Assembly: GCA_002840895.1 (NCBI GenBank)
Contig: PHCZ01000001.1
Span: forward strand, 662,027-726,026
Length of the DNA: 64,000 nucleotides
Source of the DNA: Bacteroidetes bacterium HGW-Bacteroidetes-8
Lineage (GTDB): Bacteria; Bacteroidota; Bacteroidia; Bacteroidales; UBA932
Direction of reading: 5' to 3'
In this document: positions 46,633 to 55,254 of the stretch, piece after piece
Layout: the number at the start of each line of letters is the position of its first letter
Numbering within the stretch: position 1 is the first letter of the stretch
Program-made: the position numbers and the translations under genes
Notes under the pieces: model-generated
What the model was told of the DNA's origin: nothing
What the model saw: the letters and a program-made list of their open reading frames with translations, nothing else
Databases searched by the model: none

Positions 46633-47868
46633 ATGATGAAAAAATCAATTGTTATCTTAACAGGAGGAGGACCGGCACCAGGTATGAATACGGTTGTTGG
46701 TAGTATTACAAAAACCTTTATTTCAAATGGTTATCGCGTTTTAGGGCTTCACGGAGGTTATAAAGGTATATTCTCTGAGAACCCAAAATTTACAGATATG
46801 GACTTTCTGCTTGCTGACTCAATATTCAACAGAGGTGGCTCATTTCTGGTAATGAGCAGATATAAACCCACAAAAGAGGATTTTGAAAAAAACTTCAACC
46901 TAAACTTTTTTAAAGAGAACAACATCCAGTTATTAGTCACAATTGGAGGGGATGACACAGCCTCTACTGCAAACAGAGTGGCCAAATTTCTTGTGGAGCA
47001 CAATCATCAGGTCTCAAATATTCACGTTCCCAAAACCATTGACAATGACCTGCCACTACCTCTTCAAAGACCTACATTCGGGTATGAGTCTGCGAAATCT
47101 GAGGGAGCCAGACTTGCAACTACAATTTATGAAGATGCAAGAACCAGCAATAATTGGTTTGTAGTTTGCGCAATGGGAAGGTCAGCCGGTCACCTTGCAT
47201 TCGGTATAGGCTCCGCAGCACACTACCCAATGATTGTTATTCCTGAGATGTTTAATAAGACTACAATAACTATAGATAAAATAGTTAAACTTGCTGTATC
47301 TTCAATAGTTAAACGATTAACACTAGGGATTAATTATGGAGCAGTAATGATCTCTGAGGGGGTTTTTCACGAACTGAGCGAAGAGGAGTTAAAAAAATCA
47401 GGGGTAACATTCTCCTATGATGATCACGGTCACCCGGAACTTGGGAAGGTCTCAAAAGCTCATATCTTTAACGAACTGTTAGAGGAGAGGTTGAAATCTC
47501 TTGGATTGAAGACAAAGTCTAGACCTGTTGAGCTTGGTTATGAGCTAAGATGCCAGTCACCAAGTGCATACGACCTGGTTTATTGCACAGAACTTGGAAT
47601 TGGTGTCTATCAGCTTTTTGAAGAGGGAAAGTCTGGATGTATGGTATACATAGATCACCTTGGAAAGGTAAAACCACTCTATTTAAAGGATATTCAGGAT
47701 TCGGAAACCGGGAAGATTTTGCCTAGAGGGGTCAGTTTAGAATCTGACAGAGTCAAAGCTATAATTAACAATATAATGCATTATATAAACGAAAGTGATT
47801 ATAAAGATGCTTCTAAATTTATTCCAATACCTGAAGAGTACGATTTCAAGAAAATATTGAATTGGTAA
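46633..47868 (+). CDS. pfp: 6-phosphofructokinase, PPi-dependent type
   Basis: A 411-residue phosphofructokinase. The two residues that tell phosphate donor apart both point to pyrophosphate: D108 in GGDDT (ATP enzymes have GGDGS) and K134 in PKTIDND (ATP enzymes have PGTIDND). The opening LTGGGPAPGMNT is normal for the family. Such enzymes work in glycolysis and its reverse. A second ATG follows immediately (46636). The gene overlaps the GH13 gene by 7 bases if that starts at TTG 47862. Confidence 0.93.
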   Translation: MMKKSIVILTGGGPAPGMNTVVGSITKTFISNGYRVLGLHGGYKGIFSENPKFTDMDFLLADSIFNRGGSFLVMSRYKPTKEDFEKNFNLNFFKENNIQLLVTIGGDDTASTANRVAKFLVEHNHQVSNIHVPKTIDNDLPLPLQRPTFGYESAKSEGARLATTIYEDARTSNNWFVVCAMGRSAGHLAFGIGSAAHYPMIVIPEMFNKTTITIDKIVKLAVSSIVKRLTLGINYGAVMISEGVFHELSEEELKKSGVTFSYDDHGHPELGKVSKAHIFNELLEERLKSLGLKTKSRPVELGYELRCQSPSAYDLVYCTELGIGVYQLFEEGKSGCMVYIDHLGKVKPLYLKDIQDSETGKILPRGVSLESDRVKAIINNIMHYINESDYKDASKFIPIPEEYDFKKILNW

Positions 47869-49532
47869 AGAATTTGCGGAAAAAGATTGTTATATACCAG
47901 GTTCTACCTAGATTATTTGGGAATACAAACAAAAATTGTATTCCCAATTCTTCATATGAGATAAACGGCTCCGGGAAATTGGAGAGTTTTACCAAAGAGG
48001 TTCTTAAGAACATCAGTTCACTTGGGTGTACCCATATCTGGTATACTGGTGTCATTGAGCACGCGACTAAGTGCTCGTTTCCAATATTCTCAATATATGC
48101 TAATCACCCTTCGATTGTTAAGGGAATCGCAGGCTCTCCTTATTCTATTATAGATTATTACGATATATCACCTACACTTTCAATTGATATACCAGAAAGG
48201 ATAAATGAATTCAAAGCTCTTGTTTCCAGATCTCACGAATGTAATCTCAAAGTAATTATTGATTTTATACCTAACCACCTTTCAAGAGAGTATCATTCAG
48301 ATGCAAAACCAAAAGGGATTGAGGATTTTGGAGAGAGAGACCTAAAAAATTATCCATTTCATCCGATGAATAATTTTTACTACCTGGAAAACTCTGTTTT
48401 TGTATCTCCTGCAGAAGATTCCTCTCTGAATAAATTTATTGAGGCTCCTGCTAAGGCAACCGGGAATGACTGTTTTGTTCATAATCCATCGTTAAATGAC
48501 TGGTTTGAAACAGTTAAGCTTAATTACGGGGTAGATTATACAGATGGACACAAAGAGTATTTCTATCCTATTCCTGAGACTTGGATTAAGATGGAGGATG
48601 TTCTTATTTACTGGTTAAAAACAGGTGTTGACGGTTTTCGCTGTGATATGGCAGGAATGGTTCCGGTTGAATTCTGGAGTTGGGTTACAAAACGTATACG
48701 GAAGCAGTTCCCGGACACACTGTTTATAGGCGAAATATATGATCCTGGTAGATATTGCGAATATTTTGATAAGGGCGGATTTGACTACCTTTATGATAAG
48801 GTCGGCCTTTACGATACTCTAAAAGCAGTTATTAGGCAGGAGACAGGAGCAGGGTCAATATCTCGTTGTTGGCAACTTTTGGGAGAGAGTGAAGACAGAA
48901 TGGTCAATTTTTTAGAAAATCATGATGAACAGAGGATTGCATCAGATTTTTTTGCAGGGGATCCCTTAAAAGCAATACCTGCTCTGGTTGTTTCACTTAT
49001 GCTAAACCGTTCGGCATTTATGATATACTTTGGACAGGAGCTTGGAGAGAGAGGAATGGATGCAGAAGGTTACAGTGAAGTCGACGGCAGAAGCTCAATT
49101 TTTGATTTCTGGTCTGTCAGGACAGTCCGTGAATGGCTTACAGGTGAGTCAAATCCTGGGATTAGAGAGATATACAAAAAATTGTTGAACATTGCAATAC
49201 AAGAGGTCTCTATAAATAGAGGCGAAAAATATGACCTTCAATTCGTAAATCCAGCCTCATCATATTATAATCCCGACCATCTTTTTTCATTTATCAGAAG
49301 TTGTGAAGATTCATTTGTTCTTGCAGTGGTTAATTTTTCAAACAAATATTATAAAGCAGCAGTAAAGATACCTTCCGAGGCTTTAGCACATCTGAAATTA
49401 TTGGATGAGTCTGTTTACAAAACAGAAAACCTTCTCACCAACGGCAAAGGAGAATATTACCTCTCATCAAATAAAAATATTGAAGTTGAAATTGGAGAAT
49501 ACGGGGTCTATTTAATTAAATTTTCACTTTAA
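47862..49532 (+). CDS. GH13 alpha-amylase family protein
   Basis: A 556-residue GH13 enzyme. Catalytic groups are in place: nucleophile D262 in GFRCDMAG, acid E291 in GEIYDP, and H354-D355 in NHDEQR; a C-terminal beta domain follows (about 465-556). There is no signal peptide, so it acts in the cytoplasm, perhaps on glycogen or maltodextrins. No ATG is available near the N-terminus: the frame opens only three codons after the upstream stop, so the start is a TTG, either 47862 or 47874; the length to the conserved VIYQVLPRLFG fits both. It is translationally coupled to pfp. It overlaps the convergent umuC by 17 bases. Confidence 0.87.
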   Translation: MVKNLRKKIVIYQVLPRLFGNTNKNCIPNSSYEINGSGKLESFTKEVLKNISSLGCTHIWYTGVIEHATKCSFPIFSIYANHPSIVKGIAGSPYSIIDYYDISPTLSIDIPERINEFKALVSRSHECNLKVIIDFIPNHLSREYHSDAKPKGIEDFGERDLKNYPFHPMNNFYYLENSVFVSPAEDSSLNKFIEAPAKATGNDCFVHNPSLNDWFETVKLNYGVDYTDGHKEYFYPIPETWIKMEDVLIYWLKTGVDGFRCDMAGMVPVEFWSWVTKRIRKQFPDTLFIGEIYDPGRYCEYFDKGGFDYLYDKVGLYDTLKAVIRQETGAGSISRCWQLLGESEDRMVNFLENHDEQRIASDFFAGDPLKAIPALVVSLMLNRSAFMIYFGQELGERGMDAEGYSEVDGRSSIFDFWSVRTVREWLTGESNPGIREIYKKLLNIAIQEVSINRGEKYDLQFVNPASSYYNPDHLFSFIRSCEDSFVLAVVNFSNKYYKAAVKIPSEALAHLKLLDESVYKTENLLTNGKGEYYLSSNKNIEVEIGEYGVYLIKFSL

Positions 49533-50775
49533 TTATATCTTCCCAAGATGTTGTATATCTTCTTGAAAGATTGTTCATATTGTATTTAATTTTATCTACA
49601 CCCTGTGCCGCCGTTACCAGAGTATCTCTGCCATATTTTAGGTTAATCTCATCAAGACTTTTCATTAATTCACTCTCTTTTCCGAGATCTTTTTCACAAA
49701 AGAGAGAGCCTGTAGTCTCGTTTTTTTTGGTAATATCTGTAATTATCACTCCAGCCTTTTTATAACCGTAACCACTTTTAAGAATTGACAAAGCTGCACT
49801 GCAACTGGCTTTTACAATTTCGAAGGTACTGTCTGTAGGGTAATTAAGAGGAACAACTATGCTACGGTAATCTTCCTTAACACCCTCCTTGAATGGGTTT
49901 GTTAAAATAAAAATATGTATCTGTGAGGTCACTCCGTTTTGCTTTCGCAGCTTCTCTGCTCCCGATGATGCAAATTTAGCAATGGCCATAATAACTTTTT
50001 CGTGGTCATAAAGATCACTTGAAAAACTTCTGCTTGTACAAATCTGTTGTTTGTCATTTAAATTTTCTTCAAATCCTATGTTCGGCTCCCCTTTAAGCTC
50101 CTTCCAGGTTCTGAGCCCAACAATGCTCATTTTATCCCTGACCCAGACAGGGTTACACTCAGTAAACTTTTTTGCTGTATCTACTCCTTCACTGTTAAGC
50201 ATTTTTGAATACCTTCTTCCTACTCCCCAAATATCTTCAACCCGAAATTTGTCAAGAACTTTATCAATATCTGATGCATTGTTCATAATGCAGCAGTTAT
50301 TGAGCTTCGGGTATCTTTTACAAAGCTTTGCAGCCACTTTTGCTAATGTTTTTGTAGTTGAAATTCCAACACTTACAGGAATTCCCACATCCCTGAGCAA
50401 TATTGGAGAGATATTTCTGGCTATTTTGGATGCTTGATCACCGGAGATGCCGCGAAAATCAATAAAAGCTTCGTCTATTGAATAGACCTCAATTGTCGGA
50501 ACCATCTGTCTGAGCCGCTCCATTATCCTCCAGGAGATATCGCCATATAGGGCAAAATTTGAAGAGAAGATATAAACTCTCTCAGACTCAACTAATTTTT
50601 TTATTTTAAAAAGAGGTTCTCCCATCTTAATACCCAGTTTTTTAGCCTCTTGTGATCTAGATATTACACAACCATCATTATTGCTCAAAACAACAACAGG
50701 TTTGCCGCATAATGAGGGGTTGAAAAGCCTTTCACAGCTAACATAGAAGTTATTGCAATCTGCCAGGCCAAACAT
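49516..50775 (-). CDS. umuC: Y-family DNA polymerase, UmuC type
   Basis: A 419-residue translesion polymerase. Metal-binding aspartates are in GLADCNNFY and YSIDEAFIDF, and VVVLSNNDGCVISRSQEAK is the UmuC motif; the little-finger region follows. I chose ATG 50775 (MFGLADCNN), which opens right at the conserved strand; an upstream ATG at 50793 adds six residues. Its start overlaps the vanZ end by 26 bases. Together with the UmuD homologue it makes an SOS-type error-prone polymerase. Confidence 0.93.
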   Translation of the reverse strand: MFGLADCNNFYVSCERLFNPSLCGKPVVVLSNNDGCVISRSQEAKKLGIKMGEPLFKIKKLVESERVYIFSSNFALYGDISWRIMERLRQMVPTIEVYSIDEAFIDFRGISGDQASKIARNISPILLRDVGIPVSVGISTTKTLAKVAAKLCKRYPKLNNCCIMNNASDIDKVLDKFRVEDIWGVGRRYSKMLNSEGVDTAKKFTECNPVWVRDKMSIVGLRTWKELKGEPNIGFEENLNDKQQICTSRSFSSDLYDHEKVIMAIAKFASSGAEKLRKQNGVTSQIHIFILTNPFKEGVKEDYRSIVVPLNYPTDSTFEIVKASCSAALSILKSGYGYKKAGVIITDITKKNETTGSLFCEKDLGKESELMKSLDEINLKYGRDTLVTAAQGVDKIKYNMNNLSRRYTTSWEDIIKVKI

Positions 50776-51163
50776 TCTTTGCGTATTTTTCAATAAGTGA
50801 AACCAAAATTGTTCCCATAACTATTGCTGAATAATTGGCAATAAGATCAATATAGTCAAAGTCTCTGTTAGGATTTAGAGTCTGAAGAGTTTCAGTAATC
50901 GTAGAGATAAGCAGACCCGAAAGGAGAAGAACAGAGATATATAACCTATCTGTATGCCTCTTTATAGTTGCTCCAAATGCAAGCCAGGCAAAGAAGGGGA
51001 ACGGTAGAAACATTATAAAATGAATAAGCCTGTCTACTCTTATTCCAAGTATAAACCCTGAGAGGTTTAAAGAGGTGTTTTTGAAGGAGTAGAGAGACGC
51101 AAATAGCACTATGAAGATATAGATAAAAAAAAGAGATCTGAAAGCGTATTTAATAAAGTTCAT
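50750..51163 (-). CDS. VanZ-like membrane protein
   Basis: A small protein of 137 residues with about four hydrophobic segments (about 5-25, 45-62, 75-92, 108-128) and the VanZ signature ETLQTLNPNRDFDYIDLIANYSA in part. I chose ATG 51163 (MNFIKYAFRS); an upstream ATG at 51220 would give an unlikely N-terminus overlapping umuD. VanZ proteins have no well-defined general role (one gives teicoplanin resistance). It lies inside the umuDC operon, 20 bases after umuD and overlapping umuC by 26. Confidence 0.83.
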   Translation of the reverse strand: MNFIKYAFRSLFFIYIFIVLFASLYSFKNTSLNLSGFILGIRVDRLIHFIMFLPFPFFAWLAFGATIKRHTDRLYISVLLLSGLLISTITETLQTLNPNRDFDYIDLIANYSAIVMGTILVSLIEKYAKNVWPGRLQ

Positions 51164-51183
51164 AATAATACAATTCCAATTAA

Positions 51184-51612
51184 TTATAGTTTTTTTATTA
51201 AATATCGCACAACTCCCCATATCTGGAAATCACTTCCTTTATCAATTTTCACCGGGTTAAACTTTGAATTTGCAGGTATCAGGGTTACAGACTCTTTTTC
51301 AATTTTTACACGCTTGAGAGTAAATTCACCATCTATATAGCATACAGCCATTGCGCCATCGTAAGGTGTAACAGATTTATCCACAACCAGTAGATCTCCG
51401 TTGTCAACTCCGTCGTCAATCATACTCTCTCCGCTGACACGAGCAAAAAATGTAGAGGAGGGATTTTTAATCAGCTCTTTGTTAAGATCCAGTTTTAACT
51501 CCGAGTGATCTTCGGCAGGCGATGGAAACCCTGCCTTTACAGTACTCTCTGCTAATGTTATATATAAAGTTTGAGAGCTTTCCGGCGAATATATTTTGAT
51601 TGTATTTCCCAT
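51184..51612 (-). CDS. umuD: UmuD-like S24 peptidase
   Basis: A 142-residue LexA/UmuD-family protein. The self-cleavage site is A27-G28 in VKAGFPSP, the nucleophile serine is S63 in SGESM and the lysine K100 in FTLKRV. RecA-stimulated self-cleavage gives the UmuD' form that partners UmuC. It has no DNA-binding domain, so it is not LexA. Promoter at 51631-51660. Confidence 0.92.
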   Translation of the reverse strand: MGNTIKIYSPESSQTLYITLAESTVKAGFPSPAEDHSELKLDLNKELIKNPSSTFFARVSGESMIDDGVDNGDLLVVDKSVTPYDGAMAVCYIDGEFTLKRVKIEKESVTLIPANSKFNPVKIDKGSDFQIWGVVRYLIKKL

Positions 51613-51630
51613 TTCAATTAATTTTTAATA

Positions 51631-51660
51631 CAAAGATAAACTAATGCACTCCATATTCAA
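51631..51660 (-). promoter_or_regulatory. Promoter of the umuD-vanZ-umuC operon
   Basis: Minus strand TTG (51658-51660), 19 bases, TATCTTTG (51631-51638): good Bacteroidota promoter, 18 bases before the umuD start. I saw no LexA-box-like inverted repeat over it. The rest of the 289-base gap (51613-51901) holds the forward promoter and otherwise nothing I can name. Confidence 0.65.
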
Positions 51661-51801
51661 TGATGTTTATTAAGTAAGAACAGAGAGTACAAAGAGTAAG
51701 TTAAAATTCTGATTGACCACACATAATTTCACACAATTAGATACTACAACTTAGCTTACAACTGATAGAATATTAAATAATTGTTAAAATTTTAAAAAAT
51801 A

Positions 51802-51836
51802 TTTGAATAATCAAGAAAAAAACTTACATTTGTAAG
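51802..51836 (+). promoter_or_regulatory. Promoter of the YjbH-like operon, with an inverted repeat over the -7 box
   Basis: TTTG (51802-51805), 19 bases, TACATTTG (51825-51832): both boxes match the Bacteroidota consensus exactly. CTTACA-TT-TGTAAG (51823-51836) is a perfect inverted repeat across the -7 box, so a repressor could block it. The leader to the start at 51902 is about 60 bases. Confidence 0.7.
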
Positions 51837-51901
51837 AGACTATTTTTAGTAGTTTAATATTCAGTTTATCATACTATTAAAAGGTATTTGAATATAACAG
51901 T

Positions 51902-53116
51902 ATGTTGAAACATAAAAATAAAAAGCTTACATTTAGTATTAGAATTGTAGCTACTGTTATTTTTTTAACCTTTTTAGCCTCTACGGCAAATAGTCAGAGT
52001 GTTATAGAAAAAGCACTGATTAAAGCAGGTTTTGAAAATGTAAGAGAGATAAGCAAACAAGGAGAAGAGCAATTTTATCTGGAAGGAACTTCATTCATCA
52101 CAAAAGAGAGGGCCTTAAAAGCTGTTAGGGATGTTTTTCAAATTCATTGCAACGACTTTAATAATGACAAAATTGAAGTTATTTTTTTAGAGAGAGGAGT
52201 TCCAATTTACAAATATTACTCTTCAAAACAGAATAAAGGGGGTAACGGACAGATATTGTGGAGGTCAGATCCCTTTATAAACGAGAAAACAAACGTTCTT
52301 TCAAATGTTGATGGTAAGAAAGGTCGATTTTACAATGAAAGCAAATGGAGGGCAGATCTTAAATTCTACCCACAATTCCGATTTAAGAATTCACGTCTGG
52401 ATAGAATGTATGTGCTTCAACTTAATCTTAATCCTACTTTGGAGCTCAATATGTGGAGAGGAGCTTTGTTAACAGCTCAAATAATTCTTCCTGTTTATGA
52501 CGAATATTCAAATGAAGAGAGTAGGGTGAGGCCCGGCTTCTTCACCTTCAGCCAGCAATTAAAAATACCGGGTAATATCCATTTGCTCGCGACTATTGGC
52601 AATTTCAATATGTTCCGATCAGGAGCAGACCTTAAAATTTTCAAACCGATTTCAAAATCCATTGGATTATATGGGCAGATAGGTGTGACCGGATGGTCGC
52701 TGCCACTTTTTGACAAATGGCTGTTCTATGATTTTGGTCAGATAAGTTGGAGATTTGGAACAAACTATAGTGTGCCTTCGAAAAACATATTGTTTAACCT
52801 GAATTTGACACAATACCTGGAGAATGATGTTGCAGTAAGGGGCGAGATTATCAGATACTTCAAAAATGCAGCGGTTGGATTTTACGTCCAATCACTTCAA
52901 TATGAAGATTATCTCATAAATGGAGGCTTCTTTTTTTCAATTTCTCTTCCCCCTTATAAACACAATCGCAATAAAAGGGTAAGAGTAACCACAGCAGATC
53001 ATTTCTCTATTGAATATATAGCAAGACCATACCCTCAAAGGGGAAGAATGTACTTTACATCTCCAGATGAGAGCAGTAGCTTTAATTTTTTTAACAGAAT
53101 TTTAATCAATAACTAA
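51902..53116 (+). CDS. YjbH-like outer-membrane protein, C-terminal half type
   Basis: A 404-residue exported protein (signal peptide to about 32, ending NSQ). From about 175 it follows the C-terminal part of YjbH: AQIILPVYD, VRPGFFTFSQQL, GNFNMFRSGADLKIFKP, a GLYGQIGVTGWS strand, LTQYLENDVAVRGEIIRYF, VGFYVQ and GGFFFSISLPPY. In E. coli YjbH is one protein of about 700 residues made with exopolysaccharide genes (YjbEFG). Here the protein is short and a second protein two genes downstream looks like the N-terminal half. Residues 33-170, which look like a mixed alpha-beta domain, I cannot assign. Confidence 0.7.
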   Translation: MLKHKNKKLTFSIRIVATVIFLTFLASTANSQSVIEKALIKAGFENVREISKQGEEQFYLEGTSFITKERALKAVRDVFQIHCNDFNNDKIEVIFLERGVPIYKYYSSKQNKGGNGQILWRSDPFINEKTNVLSNVDGKKGRFYNESKWRADLKFYPQFRFKNSRLDRMYVLQLNLNPTLELNMWRGALLTAQIILPVYDEYSNEESRVRPGFFTFSQQLKIPGNIHLLATIGNFNMFRSGADLKIFKPISKSIGLYGQIGVTGWSLPLFDKWLFYDFGQISWRFGTNYSVPSKNILFNLNLTQYLENDVAVRGEIIRYFKNAAVGFYVQSLQYEDYLINGGFFFSISLPPYKHNRNKRVRVTTADHFSIEYIARPYPQRGRMYFTSPDESSSFNFFNRILINN

Positions 53117-53149
53117 TAAATAGCAAATAATATCTACAAACTTAATATC

Positions 53150-54448
53150 ATGAATGCAAGAAGAAAAATAACTATGTTAATCAGAACAATGCTTTATGCA
53201 TTACTGATTGTTTCATTCGCAGGACTTACATCTTGCCAGGAGAAAGAGCCTGTTCCTACACCTGAGCCACAACCGGCAAAGTACACTATCAAGGGACAAG
53301 TTCTCAATCAGCAGACAAACGCCCCTCTTGCCGGTGTTCTTGTATCAATGGGCATCTTAAGCCAAACAACTAATGCAACCGGAAGCTTTGAATTCAAAGA
53401 TCTTACAACTGCAGGTAAATATACTCTTGCCTTTACCAAAGCGGATTTCTTTAATGCAAATTACAGCATAGAGTTTCAGGCAGCTCCTCTTAACAGTACC
53501 CTAACTTACAACATAAGTGTTACAATGGTTCCTTATGTGCCTGGGGTTACTCCAATTACCCCTGCAAGCGGAGGTACAATCAACATCACAGGAACTACCC
53601 CTGCCTCACTAAGCATTCCTGCCGGAACAACTGTAACCGATAAAAACGGGGTAGCTGTTACAGGTTCTATAAACATTACTGCTGTTAAAACACCGGATGT
53701 AGTGTCAGGTACTGTAAATAACCCTGGTGTTGCTGTATTCCGTTTTGAGCCTTCCGGTTTACAATTCAGCAATCCGCTCCCTCTTGTGGTAAATAACCCT
53801 CTCACAGGATATCGCTTCACAAATATCCGACTTGAATTCTTCAACGAAACACTCGGGCAGTGGGAGGTGCAGGCTCAACCTGTAACTTACAATACATCCA
53901 CTAATAAATATGCTACTACCATCAACCACTTCTCTATTTATAAATTTGCTTCAGATATTCCAAGAACATACCTTGGAGCAACTCTGGAGAATGTAACTGT
54001 TGTAAATAACAGCATAGAGAACAGGTCTTTGCTACCGGTTACTATCACATCTATTCAGATTCAACGTAAAAATGGTTATAAGTTTGATCCCGCCATTACA
54101 ACTGCTTTGACAGCAAAAGGGATTACAGGGGCAGACGCAACAGCTCTTAAGACCTGGATTGAAGATGCTATAAAACCATATTATGGGAACAATAGTGCAC
54201 TTGCAGATTTTGCAATTGTTAATGAGAGCATTGGCGTTAACAGAGTTATTATTCCTGACAACAAACTGGTTACAACCGGTGTTCAGGCGATTGACGGCAA
54301 TAAGTACACAGTAAGCATTACCTCACCTACAGGTACAACTATTGTGATAGATATTATCGTAAAATCTGCCGGAGCAGTAACCCTCACACACGAGGATATG
54401 CACTATACACACGGTACTCACGGCGGTGGTGGCGGTGGAACTAATTAA
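53150..54448 (+). CDS. Lipoprotein with carboxypeptidase-regulatory-like domain and His/Gly-rich tail
   Basis: A 432-residue lipoprotein with lipobox LTSC (C29). A carboxypeptidase-regulatory-like (CarboxypepD_reg) beta domain spans about 45-125 (starting KYTIKGQVLNQQT, with SFEFKDLTTAGKYTL). A ZU5/GAIN-like stretch, from SGGTINITGTTPASLSIPAG, follows at about 140-265. The end is unusual: HEDMHYTHGTHG and then a run of glycines. Function unknown; its place between the two YjbH-like genes suggests a part of the same outer-membrane assembly. It lies 33 bases after the first gene and 19 before the next. Confidence 0.68.
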   Translation: MNARRKITMLIRTMLYALLIVSFAGLTSCQEKEPVPTPEPQPAKYTIKGQVLNQQTNAPLAGVLVSMGILSQTTNATGSFEFKDLTTAGKYTLAFTKADFFNANYSIEFQAAPLNSTLTYNISVTMVPYVPGVTPITPASGGTINITGTTPASLSIPAGTTVTDKNGVAVTGSINITAVKTPDVVSGTVNNPGVAVFRFEPSGLQFSNPLPLVVNNPLTGYRFTNIRLEFFNETLGQWEVQAQPVTYNTSTNKYATTINHFSIYKFASDIPRTYLGATLENVTVVNNSIENRSLLPVTITSIQIQRKNGYKFDPAITTALTAKGITGADATALKTWIEDAIKPYYGNNSALADFAIVNESIGVNRVIIPDNKLVTTGVQAIDGNKYTVSITSPTGTTIVIDIIVKSAGAVTLTHEDMHYTHGTHGGGGGGTN

Positions 54449-54457
54449 CACGGCTCT

Positions 54458-54477
54458 TTAACCTGTTATGAGGTTAA
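54458..54477 (+). promoter_or_regulatory. Hairpin around the start of the second YjbH-like gene
   Basis: TTAACCT (54458-54464) and AGGTTAA (54471-54477) form a perfect 7-bp inverted repeat with a 6-base loop that contains the ATG at 54468. TTTT follows at 54481-54484. It may be a weak terminator, or limit translation if 54468 is the true start. Confidence 0.4.
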
Positions 54478-55205
54478 CTGTTTTAAATATGAGGAGGCTA
54501 TGTGCAACACTGTTGCTCGTTGCCTCCTCTGTTTATTTGTATCCGCAGAGTTCAATGGGGGTGAGCGGACTGCTAAACAGCCCCTCTGCTGTAATGTCAA
54601 ATGATGGAACAGTAAAAATTGGAGGAAACTTTCTCAACACAAATATGACCCCGGAGACGTGGGATTATAATACCTTCAATTTTTTTCTAAATATTACATT
54701 CCTGCCTTTTCTTGAGGTTGCAATAACAAATACAGCATTTGATCTCTATGACGAGGGGAAATTCACCAATGTAGATAGGGCTATATGTCTTAAATTTAGA
54801 ATTTTAAAAGAAGGAAAATATTGGCCATCTATTGTTATAGGGTCAAATGACGTACTAACATCAAACTCCTCAAATCTTTTTGACCCCGGTGCAGGAAATA
54901 AATATTTTGGCACTCATTACCTTGCTTTAAGTAAGCATATTGATATTTCTGGCAATAAAATTGGGATTCACGCAGCCTACAATATGTTATCAAGTACAAA
55001 ACAGACCATTAACTTTCCTCTTTCAGGAGGAGTATCGTTTTCACCTAATTTCTTCAAGGGACTCAATCTTATTGCCGAATACGATACCAGAAACTTTAAT
55101 CTTGGGGGCAATATTTTAATTTTTAAATACCTCTACCTTCAACTCTTTGTTCAGGATCTTAAGTACCTCTCGTTTGGGGCGCAGGCTCAGTTCTCTATAC
55201 TCTAG
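54468..55205 (+). CDS. YjbH-like outer-membrane protein, N-terminal half type
   Basis: A 245-residue exported protein. After the signal peptide, GVSGLLNSPSAVMSNDGTV is followed by a strand ending YNTFNFFLNITFLPFLEVAI; this is the opening pattern of YjbH (GLL-PSA-DG, then LPxLE) and continues as a barrel to a C-terminal FGAQAQFSIL. It thus complements the C-terminal-type protein two genes upstream. Two starts are possible: ATG 54468 (MRLTVLN) and ATG 54489 (MRRLCATLLL); the latter makes a more classical signal peptide and lies beyond the hairpin. I give the longer form. Confidence 0.7.
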   Translation: MRLTVLNMRRLCATLLLVASSVYLYPQSSMGVSGLLNSPSAVMSNDGTVKIGGNFLNTNMTPETWDYNTFNFFLNITFLPFLEVAITNTAFDLYDEGKFTNVDRAICLKFRILKEGKYWPSIVIGSNDVLTSNSSNLFDPGAGNKYFGTHYLALSKHIDISGNKIGIHAAYNMLSSTKQTINFPLSGGVSFSPNFFKGLNLIAEYDTRNFNLGGNILIFKYLYLQLFVQDLKYLSFGAQAQFSIL

Positions 55206-55254
55206 CTTTTTGTTAAACCATTTTCCTATATTTGTCATCACTAATATTTTTGTT

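Noticed and set aside
49505-49530. TTTAATTAAA palindrome near the GH13/umuC junction as a terminator
   Set aside because: Only A-T pairs and no stable stem; chance in AT-rich DNA.
51613-51660. A LexA box before umuD
   Set aside because: No inverted repeat of the needed kind overlaps the promoter; control by SOS cannot be shown from the sequence.
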